Below, piece after piece: positions 1 through 6,695 of a DNA stretch of 6,872 bases (its first letter is position 1; each line of letters begins with the position of its first letter). Below the pieces are notes generated by a model. That model did not search any database and was not told the DNA's origin. It worked only from the letters and a program-made list of their open reading frames with translations. The DNA comes from Kiritimatiellia bacterium (lineage in GTDB: Bacteria > Verrucomicrobiota > Kiritimatiellia > RFP12 > DVOR01): contig CAAGNN010000047.1 in NCBI GenBank assembly GCA_900771325.1, forward strand, positions 1 through 6,872, given 5' to 3'. A program made the translations under genes and the position numbers.

Positions 1-437
1 GCGATGGTGGCCGCGCCGGTGGTGGCGGTGAGGGTGGCTGCGCCGGTGGTGGCCTCAACGCTGCCAGCGTCGGTGACGGTGACATCCGCGCCGGTCATCT
101 CCACGGTTGCGCCCTGGACAGCGGCATTGGCAGTGGCGGTTGCGGTGGCGGAGAGTGTGGCGGCATCGGCGGCGGTGATGGCCCCGTTAGCGGTGACATT
201 GCCATCGGCGGCAGTGTTCTTGAGGGTGACCTTCTGGCCGCCAATGGTGCCGTTGGTCACGATATCGCCGGTGGTGGTGTTGGTGAGGGTGACATCACCG
301 CCGGTGGCCGAGATGTTGCCCGTTGCCGCAATGCCGTCGGTGGCCGAGACGGTGGCGTTTCCGGCCGTAGCCTCAACACTGCCGGTGTTCGCGAGGGTCA
401 CGGTCTTGCCGGAGACAGCCACGGAGGCACCTTCGAC
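1..437 (-). repeat. 106-residue-offset repeat at the distal end of the visible exoprotein
   Basis: Residues 1370-1409 and 1476-1514 align without gaps at a 106-residue offset. V-E/Q-GA-S/T-V, SGKTVTL versus TGADVTV, and the shared GSVEAT (starting at 1388 and 1494) mark the match. The second copy runs off the window edge, so the number of copies is unknown. Confidence 0.7.
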
Positions 438-3400
438 GGCTCCAGTGACGGAGGCATCGTTAGTGGCGGTGAGGGTGGCGGCACCGGAGGCGGTGATGGC
501 CTCGACGGCGATCTTGCCGTTGGTGGCCTCGGTGCCGGACGCGGTCAGCTTGACGGTTGTCCCGGCGAGGGTGCCGGCGGTTTCGATGTTGCCACTAACG
601 GAGGCGAGGGTGATGGCGGCATCGCCGGCGGTGCCGGTGGTGATGCCATCGGCGACGGTGATGTCGCCGGCCTTGGTGATGGAGACGGCCTTGCCAGCCC
701 CGGTGCTGACGGCACCCTGGAAGGTGTAGTCCGCGTCTTGAATTGCCAGGTTGATGCCTTCGTTGACGGCGAGGGTGTCAGTGGCGGTGAGGGACTTGAG
801 GGTGGTGGCGGAGAGCTTGTTGACGGCGGTGGCACCGCCGAGCGTGACCGAGCCATCTTCCGAGGCGTTCTTGAGGGTCAGAGTGCCGTTGGCGGCATTC
901 ACCGTGCCGGTGGTCACCGTGCCGTTGCCGGTGGTGCCGTTGTTAGCGAGGGTGATGTTGCCGTTGGCGGCTTCCAGGTCGCCCACTGTGATGTCGCCGC
1001 TCGTGCTGTTGGAGAGGGTGATGTTCCCGCTTGCGGCGGTCAGGTCGCCCGTGGTGAGCCCCTCGGCGGTGGTCACCGTGAGGCCGGCGCCGGCGGTGGT
1101 CGAACCAGCGCCGACGAGCTTGTTCGCGGTGATGGAGGCGGTGGTTTCGGCATCGATGGCCCCCTGGAGCTCGGCGGTGCCGGTGCCAGCCTTGAGGCTA
1201 ATGGTGGTGCCGGTCGATTCGATGGTGGTGCCGACCTCGGCGGTGATGCCCACGCCCGTGACCGCGACCGAGCCGCCCTTCACCGAGCCCGAGCCCGTGA
1301 TAGCGGCTGCGCCGGTGTTGGCGGTGATGGCGGTTGCGGCATCGGCTTCGACGGAGCCCCCGATGGACACTTCGCCGCCGGTGATGGTGGCGCCGGCTGT
1401 GGAGGTGAGCGCGCCCTGGAGATTGGCGGTGCCGGTGCCGGCGGCAACCGTGACACCTGCGCCCGCAAGCTGTGTGTGCTCTTCGGTGGTGACGCCCACG
1501 CCGGTGACCGAGACCGAGCTGCCCTTCACCGAGCCGTTGCCGGTGATGGCAGCGAGATCGCCGGTGGCCTGCACAGTGGCCTTGCCATCGGCCTCAACGG
1601 TGCCGCTGATGTTCACGGCGTTGCCGGAGACGGTGGCGACGGAGGCGGAATCGAGCGTGCCCTGAATCGAGGCGGTGCCGGTACCGGCGGTCACGCGCAC
1701 ACCGGTGGTGTTGGCGCTGTCCGCGTTTGCGAGGGTGATGCCCGAGGCAATGGTGGCACCGTTGCCGCCAGCGACGGAGACGGAGGTCTGGCCCGTGAGG
1801 TTCTTGTTGACCACGACTGCACCGGTGGTGGCCTTGACCTCGACGGCGTTGCTGGTGGAGGTGATGGAGCCATCGAGGGTGGTGGCGGCATCGCCGGTGA
1901 TGGAGACCTTGCCATCGGCTGTTACATTGCCGCCGAGGGCGACCTCGTTGCCGGAGACGGTGGCGGTGGTGGTGGCGATGACATCGCTCTTGATGTCGGC
2001 CTTGCCGCCGTTGGCCTTGAGGCTGATGGAGCTGCCGGTGGTCTCGGTGGTCTTGAGGGTCTTGCCTGCGGCGGTGGTCAAACCGTTCCCCGAGAGGTCA
2101 ATCTTGGCCCCGGAGACATTCCCCTTGAGCTCGACAGCGCTGTTGGCTGCGGCAACCTGCACCGTGGCATCGGGCTTGGCGGTCAGGTCGCCCTCCACGA
2201 CAACGGTGGTGCCGTCGGCCGGGTCGGCGGAGGTGGACTTGAGGGTAATGCCGGAGGCGGCCAAGGAGCCGGCATCGGTGCCGGAGGTCATCGACTTGGC
2301 GGCGATGGATTGCCCGGCGGTGACGGCGATGGCGGTGCCGGCATTGAGGTCGCCGCCGAGGGTGACATCGCCGTTGGTGGCGGTCACGCTGATGGCGGTC
2401 TTGGCATCAATAGCATCGGAGAGCGTGGCGTTGTTGAGGGCGCTTGCCGTGACACCGGCGGTGGAAGCGGTGAGCTTACCAGCCTGCAGGTTGCCGCCAT
2501 TGGCTCGGAGGGCGATGGAGGAGCCCTCGGCATTCCCAACGGTGAGGTCGCCGCCGTTGGCCGTTGCGCTGACGGAGGTGCCGGCGGAGAGGTTGCCCAG
2601 GGTGGCGGCGCCGGCGGTGGTGGCGGTGATGGAGGTCCCGGTGGCGGTGACATTGCCAACGGTGAGGTCGCCGCCGCTAGCCGTCAGGCTGACGCTGGTG
2701 GCGGCTTGGATGTCGCCGGCGTGGGCGCTGCCCAGCGCAGAGAGGGTGGCGCTGCCAGTGGTGGCGGTGATGTTGCCGGCGGTAACATCGGTGCCGGCGG
2801 GGGAGAGCGGGTCGGCGGGGTCCTTGACCGCAGTCTTAAGGGTCACGCTGGCACCGGTGACATCCTGCACCTCAATGGCACCCTGGGTGGAGGCGAGGGA
2901 GACGCTACCGCGCGCAACCTCATCGCCGGAGGTGATAGCCCCCTTGGCGGTGATGTTCTTGGCCTTGGAGATGGTGATGTTCTTGCCCGAGCCGGTGGTG
3001 ACCTCGCCGCCGAAGGTGATGTCGGCGCCCTCGGTGGAGAGGCTGATACCATTCTCGACATGGAGCTTCTTGCCATCGGCGGTGGTGAGGCTTAGGGCAT
3101 CGCTGGCGAGGTTGGCGACCGAGACATCGCCATTGGCGGTGGCCGAGCCGGTGGCGTTGGAGAGGGTGAGCTTGCCGCTATTGGCGGTGACTGCGCCCGT
3201 GGTGATAGCCTTGGTGCCGGTGGAGACAACCTTGAGGGTGACATTGCTGCCGCCGACGATGTCGCCGGTGGTGAGGTTGCCTTCGTTGGCGGTGAGGGTG
3301 GCCGCGCCGGTGACATCGAGGCTGCCAGTGGTGAGGTCGCCGTCGGTGGCGGTGAGGGTGGCCTTGCCACCGGTGGTGAGGTCGCCGATGGTGAGCTCAC

Positions 3401-4544
3401 CCGCCGTGGCGGTGAGGGTGGCATCCTTGGTGGCGGCCAGGGTGCCATCGCCGGCGGTGCCGGTGCCGAGGCCGGCGGGGGTCGTTTCGGCCGTGTCGCT
3501 TTGGGTGATGGCGGCGGCCTCCATCGCGAGGATGGCGGCGTTGACCTGACCCTTGTCCTTCAGGGAGGTAATCTTCTCCTGGGCCTGGAGGCGGACGGCG
3601 GTGTGGGTGCCGAGGGCGGCATCGGCGGTGCCGAGGGTGGCGGGGGTCAGCGTCTTGGCGGTGCTGCTCTGGGTGTAGTGGATCTTGCCGTCGGCGGTGG
3701 TGTAGGTGCCGTCGGTGAGGTCGGTGATGGCATTGAACTTGCCGGTGAGGCCGGAGATGTCGGCCGTCGGGGTCATATCCTTGGCAACATAGGCCGCGTT
3801 CTCGAGGATGCCCTCGTTAATCACCGTACCGCCTTCGGCAGCACCGGTGACCGAGAAGGTAATCTTGCCGCCGCCGACATTCATCGCCAGGGTGTTGGCT
3901 CCGCCGCTGACCTTGAAGCCTCCAACGGCCAACTGGTCGGCCGCCTGGATGCGGCCCTGGTTGACGACCTTGGCACCGATGAGGATGACATCGTCGCCGG
4001 CCGTAATCTTGCCGACGTTCCAGACCTCGCCGGTGGTGTCGGTGAAGTTGAAGGTGCCGTTAAGGAAGTCGGTGTTGGAGATATCGCCGGCAACGGCGAG
4101 GAACTGCTTGCCCACATCGATAGCCGCCTCCGAGCCGATGAAGACACCGGCCTGGTTGACCACCCAAATCGAGCCGGTGGCGTTGATGGCACCGAGAATC
4201 TTCGAGGCCTGCCCGGTGGTGTCGCGCATCAGCGTGGTGCCGGAGGTGCCGTTGAAGAGGTTGAGCGCTTCGTTGACGGCCAGGTTGAAGCCGGGGTCGG
4301 CGGCGTTGATGCTGCCCCAGTCGATAATGCCCTTGCCGGAGGATTGGAAGATGTTGGTGACCTTGCTACCGTCGCCCTGGGTCTCGGTGCCACCAATGAT
4401 GGTGCCGCTCTGAATCTGGGCATTCGACCAGTCGAGCGCGGAGGCGGAGGAGGCCGAGAGCACGGCCAAGAGGGTCATAAAGAGCGGCCGCTGCTCGGGC
4501 GTGAGCTTCTTGAGGGCCTTGGTGAGGGATTTGGTCTTTTTCAT
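1..4544 (-). CDS. TpsA-family filamentous-haemagglutinin-like exoprotein, 3' end beyond window
   Basis: This is the secreted partner of a two-partner secretion system, probably a surface adhesin-like beta-helix protein. The frame reads from ATG at 4544 to base 1 without a stop (1514 codons, checked codon by codon), so the C-terminus is missing. The start follows TAGGAG with 6-base spacing, 22 bases after the transporter stop, so co-expression is expected. Residues 1-36 form an extended signal peptide: a long basic n-region (MKKTKSLTKALKK), a hydrophobic core (LFMTLLAVL) and probable cleavage after ASA (34-36). Residues about 37-300 match the TPS/haemagglutination-activity domain, with DWGSIN (75-80), GQASKILGAINATG (111-124), VNQAGVFIG (129-137), ISNTDFLNGTFNF (155-167) and VVNQGRIQA (193-201). 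From about 370 the protein is Thr/Ala/Gly/Ser-rich beta-helix-like repeats. It has no cysteine and no Trp after residue 175. Whether the missing end carries a toxin, an anchor or only more repeats cannot be seen. Confidence 0.93.
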   Translation of the reverse strand, partial: MKKTKSLTKALKKLTPEQRPLFMTLLAVLSASSASALDWSNAQIQSGTIIGGTETQGDGSKVTNIFQSSGKGIIDWGSINAADPGFNLAVNEALNLFNGTSGTTLMRDTTGQASKILGAINATGSIWVVNQAGVFIGSEAAIDVGKQFLAVAGDISNTDFLNGTFNFTDTTGEVWNVGKITAGDDVILIGAKVVNQGRIQAADQLAVGGFKVSGGANTLAMNVGGGKITFSVTGAAEGGTVINEGILENAAYVAKDMTPTADISGLTGKFNAITDLTDGTYTTADGKIHYTQSSTAKTLTPATLGTADAALGTHTAVRLQAQEKITSLKDKGQVNAAILAMEAAAITQSDTAETTPAGLGTGTAGDGTLAATKDATLTATAGELTIGDLTTGGKATLTATDGDLTTGSLDVTGAATLTANEGNLTTGDIVGGSNVTLKVVSTGTKAITTGAVTANSGKLTLSNATGSATANGDVSVANLASDALSLTTADGKKLHVENGISLSTEGADITFGGEVTTGSGKNITISKAKNITAKGAITSGDEVARGSVSLASTQGAIEVQDVTGASVTLKTAVKDPADPLSPAGTDVTAGNITATTGSATLSALGSAHAGDIQAATSVSLTASGGDLTVGNVTATGTSITATTAGAATLGNLSAGTSVSATANGGDLTVGNAEGSSIALRANGGNLQAGKLTASTAGVTASALNNATLSDAIDAKTAISVTATNGDVTLGGDLNAGTAIAVTAGQSIAAKSMTSGTDAGSLAASGITLKSTSADPADGTTVVVEGDLTAKPDATVQVAAANSAVELKGNVSGAKIDLSGNGLTTAAGKTLKTTETTGSSISLKANGGKADIKSDVIATTTATVSGNEVALGGNVTADGKVSITGDAATTLDGSITSTSNAVEVKATTGAVVVNKNLTGQTSVSVAGGNGATIASGITLANADSANTTGVRVTAGTGTASIQGTLDSASVATVSGNAVNISGTVEADGKATVQATGDLAAITGNGSVKGSSVSVTGVGVTTEEHTQLAGAGVTVAAGTGTANLQGALTSTAGATITGGEVSIGGSVEADAATAITANTGAAAITGSGSVKGGSVAVTGVGITAEVGTTIESTGTTISLKAGTGTAELQGAIDAETTASITANKLVGAGSTTAGAGLTVTTAEGLTTGDLTAASGNITLSNSTSGDITVGDLEAANGNITLANNGTTGNGTVTTGTVNAANGTLTLKNASEDGSVTLGGATAVNKLSATTLKSLTATDTLAVNEGINLAIQDADYTFQGAVSTGAGKAVSITKAGDITVADGITTGTAGDAAITLASVSGNIETAGTLAGTTVKLTASGTEATNGKIAVEAITASGAATLTATNDASVTGAVEGASVAVSGKTVTLANTGSVEATAGNATVSATDGIAATGNISATGGDVTLTNTTTGDIVTNGTIGGQKVTLKNTAADGNVTANGAITAADAATLSATATATANAAVQGATVEMTGADVTVTDAGSVEATTGAATLTATTGAATI
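540..830 (-). repeat. Distal copy of a module repeated 764 residues apart
   Basis: Residues about 1249-1335 resemble residues about 485-572 (bases about 2829-3092). The core aligns without gaps at a 764-residue offset: G499 with G1263, ADITF (507-511) with ADYTF (1271-1275), TTGSGK (516-521) with STGAGK (1280-1285), AITSG with GITTG, then SLAS with TLAS. F511 and F1275 are aligned and are the only two phenylalanines after the TPS domain. This indicates duplication of a defined structural module within the gene. Confidence 0.75.
1081..1685 (-). repeat. Tandem 82-84-residue exoprotein repeats
   Basis: Three successive units begin with GTGTA at residues 954, 1036 and 1120 (bases 1685, 1439 and 1187), giving unit lengths of 82 and 84 residues; the third is cut short or diverges after about 35 residues. 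Shared landmarks within a unit are an xxQG turn, EAD, AITGxGSVKG (near 999-1008 and 1081-1090) and VTGVG (1013-1017 and 1095-1099). A more diverged copy may precede residue 954. The units are about four beta-helix turns each. Confidence 0.8.
2829..3092 (-). repeat. Proximal copy of the 764-residue-spaced module
   Basis: Residues about 485-572 form the proximal copy: LTTADGKKL, then GISLSTEGADITF (499-511), TTGSGKNITISKAKNI (516-531) and GSVSLAS (546-552). Its partner lies at bases about 540-830. The copies flank the 20-residue and 82-84-residue repeat arrays, as if bracketing them. Confidence 0.75.
3241..3420 (-). repeat. Three tandem 60-base (20-residue) exoprotein repeats
   Basis: Residues 375-394, 395-414 and 415-434 are in-phase 20-residue units, each opening ATLTA and carrying a G-[ED/N]-LT-[IT]-G core (for example ATLTATDGDLTTGSLDVTGA). 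The DNA repeats at exactly 60 bases. The rung length of about 20 residues agrees with the FHA-type beta-helix coil (about 19-20 residues per turn). Looser copies of the same motif continue around residues 613-740, such as SGGDLTVGN, NGGDLTVGN and NGGNLQAGK. Confidence 0.85.
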
Positions 4545-4550
4545 ATTAAA

Positions 4551-4556
4551 CTCCTA
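4551..4556 (-). promoter_or_regulatory. Ribosome binding site of the exoprotein gene
   Basis: The minus strand reads TAGGAG, then TTTAAT, then ATG at 4544. It sits inside the 22-base gap between the two genes, so the exoprotein has its own initiation site on a shared transcript. No promoter or terminator fits in that gap. Confidence 0.8.
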
Positions 4557-4566
4557 AAGCACAGGG

Positions 4567-6432
4567 TTAGAACTGGGCGCGGATGCCAATGTAGACTTCG
4601 ACGTTCTTGTCGTCCTTGCGGTTTTCGTTCAGGTCGCGCATCGGGAAAGCGACATCGCAGAAGAGGGAGGAGTACTTGGTGAGGGCCATCCGGGCCCCGA
4701 GACCGAGCGACCAGAGGAAGTCGGCGTCGGCCTGGCCGTAGCGGGTGTTCTCGCGCTCGATCCAACCGTAGTCGAAGAAGGCGAGCAACTGGAGGGAGTC
4801 GAGCCACTGCTCGGGGTCTTCGTTCGGGGTGCGCACGAGGCCCGAGAGGAGGTCACGCCAGACCGGAGTGCGCAGTTCGAGGGTGCCATAGAGGCCGTTG
4901 TCGCCGTAGTAGCCGTTGGTGCGGTAGCCGCGGAGGTTGTCGTGGCCGCCGAGGGAGAGCTGCTCGTAGGGCATCAAGTTCTTGCCGGCCCACTGGCCTT
5001 CCAAGCGCAGGAAGGCGCACCACTGCGCGTCGAAGCCCTGGTTGAGCGTGGCCGTGCCCAAGAGCGGCTGAATGCGCGCGAACTGGGCGCGGAGGATCGA
5101 GTAGTGCTCCTCGGCATCCATCCACACGTCGCGGACGTGGTCGCCGGTGTCGGTGAGGTTATAGGTCCAGGAGACGGAGGCGAAGTTGCGCCCGCCGAGG
5201 GCATCAAGCCGGCGATTGGTCCAGCTCAACCCCGCAGTCAGGGGCAGGACGCCGACCCGGTAGCGCTGGAGAGCCAGGCTGTCGAGGTAGAGGCGCTGCT
5301 CAACGGAGCGGTACATCAGGTCGAAGAAGAGCGAGAGGTTCTGCTCGGGGGTGTCGATGAGGTTGAAGTTGAGGCGCGTGCCGGTGAACCAGCCGTAGCC
5401 CTGGTAGTTAAGGTCGCGGATAACAGCGTCGTCGATGTCCTCGATCTCGGAGTCAGAGTAGCCGCCATAGAGGCTCAGCGAGCCACCCTTGAGCAGCGAG
5501 AAGGGCCGCGTATAGTTCGCCGAGATCGACCACTGGTCGCCGTTCAGCGCGATTGCCGGCGAGACGGTGAGGACATCGTCGGCCTTGGTGAGGTTAAGAT
5601 ACTGGATCATCCCCACGGCCTGCCAGTTGTCCACCGCGTCGATGGCGTAGTTATTGATCTCCAGCGAGGCGTGTAAGGGCAGGCGCTCCTCCACATCCAG
5701 GCGGTAGGTGGTCGAAGAGTCCCCCTCTTCCTCGGTGCCCAACGAAGCGCCCACATTCACATCGGCCGTCAGATCGGGGTGGTTATTCAGCCCGTAGAGC
5801 GCCAGATAGAGCTCGCCATAGTTGAAGCCGTCGCCCTTCTTCACGCGGTCAAAGCGCTTGAGCACCTGCGCGTTGGTGAAGTAGGTGCCGTCCTCGCCCG
5901 GCTGCTTGCCCTTAAAGGCCACCTCGATATCCCGCACGTGGCCCACCTGCAGGTGCAACTGCAAGATCCCCTCGCTCGAGACACCGCCGTGATCGCCCAC
6001 ACGCATAATGCGCGAGAGGTAGTAGCCCTGGTTAATCAGCCCCTGACGGATAACCAGCAGCCGCTGATCCAACGCCGAACTGCTAATCTCCCCCTCGGGC
6101 GAAAGCGCGTCTTCCACATTATCGCGCACCAGGTTCGCCAACGTCCGGCTCACCCCCTTGCCGCGAATGACCGCCACTGCGCGAATCTTCAACAGCTCTT
6201 CGGGCATATCCGCCGGGCGATCGGCCTCCGAGGCCTCCGCTTCCGGCAAGACCGCCTGCTGCTCCTGGCCAGCCTCCGCCGCACGCTGCGCACGCTGCGG
6301 CTGCGGACCAACCAACCCAGGTGCTTGCGCGCGATGCAATGCATCGCTCCCGACAGCTGTCAACGTCTCGGCCAACCCCATAGAGCCTAGCCAAAGGGCG
6401 CACAGCCCCAACATCATCAGTTTGCTCGTCAT
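4567..6432 (-). CDS. TpsB-family two-partner secretion transporter (FhaC/ShlB/HecB type, Omp85 superfamily)
   Basis: This outer-membrane pore exports the exoprotein encoded just downstream. The 621-residue protein has a signal peptide (1-21: MTSK, hydrophobic LMMLGLCALWLGSMG, then LA), an Ala/Gln/Glu/Pro-rich segment (22-80) where FhaC carries its plug helix and linker, POTRA1 (about 82-165, with INQGYYLSRIM near 133-143) and POTRA2 (about 166-250, with LNNHPDLTADVNV at 215-227). The barrel fills about 250-621. Two hallmark motifs are present: LRGY (500-503), equivalent to the VRGY/F motif of loop L6, and FFDYG (552-556), equivalent to the FxDxG barrel motif. The protein ends GIRAQF, and a terminal Phe is the usual outer-membrane targeting signal. 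The ATG at 6432 was chosen because GAGAGGAG lies 8 bases upstream and the signal peptide begins there. An in-frame ATG at 6486 lacks both. It is near the usual family length, slightly long because of the N-terminal linker. The substrate is inferred from adjacency. Confidence 0.95.
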   Translation of the reverse strand: MTSKLMMLGLCALWLGSMGLAETLTAVGSDALHRAQAPGLVGPQPQRAQRAAEAGQEQQAVLPEAEASEADRPADMPEELLKIRAVAVIRGKGVSRTLANLVRDNVEDALSPEGEISSSALDQRLLVIRQGLINQGYYLSRIMRVGDHGGVSSEGILQLHLQVGHVRDIEVAFKGKQPGEDGTYFTNAQVLKRFDRVKKGDGFNYGELYLALYGLNNHPDLTADVNVGASLGTEEEGDSSTTYRLDVEERLPLHASLEINNYAIDAVDNWQAVGMIQYLNLTKADDVLTVSPAIALNGDQWSISANYTRPFSLLKGGSLSLYGGYSDSEIEDIDDAVIRDLNYQGYGWFTGTRLNFNLIDTPEQNLSLFFDLMYRSVEQRLYLDSLALQRYRVGVLPLTAGLSWTNRRLDALGGRNFASVSWTYNLTDTGDHVRDVWMDAEEHYSILRAQFARIQPLLGTATLNQGFDAQWCAFLRLEGQWAGKNLMPYEQLSLGGHDNLRGYRTNGYYGDNGLYGTLELRTPVWRDLLSGLVRTPNEDPEQWLDSLQLLAFFDYGWIERENTRYGQADADFLWSLGLGARMALTKYSSLFCDVAFPMRDLNENRKDDKNVEVYIGIRAQF

Positions 6433-6440
6433 CTTAGTGA

Positions 6441-6448
6441 CTCCTCTC
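6441..6448 (-). promoter_or_regulatory. Ribosome binding site of the transporter gene
   Basis: The minus strand reads GAGAGGAG, then 8 bases (TCACTAAG), then ATG at 6432. This strong Shine-Dalgarno match decides the start in favour of 6432 over the upstream in-frame ATG pair at 6486/6483, which has no purine-rich site before it. Confidence 0.8.
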
Positions 6449-6560
6449 TCATCGACCCCACTCGGCCCGGCAACGCCCTCCATCACGGTCCGTCACCGCT
6501 GTCGGCAGAGGAAAACACAGTCCAATGCCGCACGCTTTCTGCCTCGCGAAAGTCACCGCT

Positions 6561-6590
6561 AGAATAATCCTTCTTCTGCCAAAAATGCAA
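6561..6590 (-). promoter_or_regulatory. Candidate promoter of the tpsB-tpsA operon
   Basis: On the minus strand a -10-like TATTCT (6561-6566; 4 of 6 match to TATAAT) lies 18 bases after a weak -35-like TTGCAT (6585-6590; matches the TTG only). An A8 run (6594-6601) directly upstream could act as an UP-like element. A start near 6554 would give a leader of about 120 bases before ATG 6432. The -35 is weak, so this is tentative. A perfect TTGACA at 6655-6660 is an alternative -35, but nothing like a -10 follows it at 16-18 bases. Confidence 0.3.
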
Positions 6591-6632
6591 GCCTTTTTTT
6601 TACCCCCACGTGCTTCGCATTTTTGAGACAAC

Positions 6633-6660
6633 CCCTTGATTTCCCTTGAACCCTTGTCAA
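6633..6660 (-). promoter_or_regulatory. Three CAAGGG direct repeats overlapping a TTGACA hexamer
   Basis: The minus strand carries CAAGGG at 6656-6651, 6648-6643 and 6638-6633, with repeat starts 8 and 10 bases apart. The first copy overlaps a perfect TTGACA (6660-6655). Near-helical spacing of identical hexamers upstream of a candidate promoter suggests a protein-binding site, but no regulator can be named from sequence. Confidence 0.3.
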
Positions 6661-6695
6661 TACAGGGCCCCAACCCCGAAGCCCCATCCCGGGCA

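Noticed and set aside
3241..3420. Regular 60-base repeats as a CRISPR array
   Set aside because: The repeats are contiguous and imperfect, have no unique spacers, and encode in-frame 20-residue beta-helix rungs.
738..3549. Very long plus-strand open frames (738-3095 and 1675-3549) and the 4-729 frame
   Set aside because: They lie antisense to the exoprotein. Their Gly/Asp-rich or Val/Ala-rich low-complexity products are what the reverse complement of ACC/GCC/GGC-rich repeats gives, and stops are rare there because TTA, CTA and TCA codons are rare in the real gene. No ribosome binding site or recognisable domain was seen.
3501..4682. Plus-strand open frame of 393 codons opposite the TPS domain and gene junction
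   Set aside because: It is antisense to a clear TPS domain and crosses the start of the exoprotein gene and the end of the transporter gene. It has no recognisable domain and its composition is a mirror of the real genes.
4942..6390. Plus-strand open frames opposite the transporter (4942-5676, 5779-6390)
   Set aside because: The minus-strand frame has complete TpsB architecture and both hallmark motifs; these are antisense shadows.
6433..6486. Upstream ATG at 6486 as the transporter start, adding 18 residues
   Set aside because: The extension (MMEGVAGPSGVDERGVTK) would bury the signal peptide, and there is no Shine-Dalgarno sequence before it; the ATG at 6432 has GAGAGGAG at 8 bases.
6594..6601. 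Eight T on the plus strand as an intrinsic terminator
   Set aside because: No GC-rich stem-loop precedes the T run on the plus strand; on the minus strand it is an A-tract next to the candidate promoter.
6608..6613. CACGTG palindrome
   Set aside because: A single six-base palindrome with no flanking symmetry; expected by chance and no supporting context.
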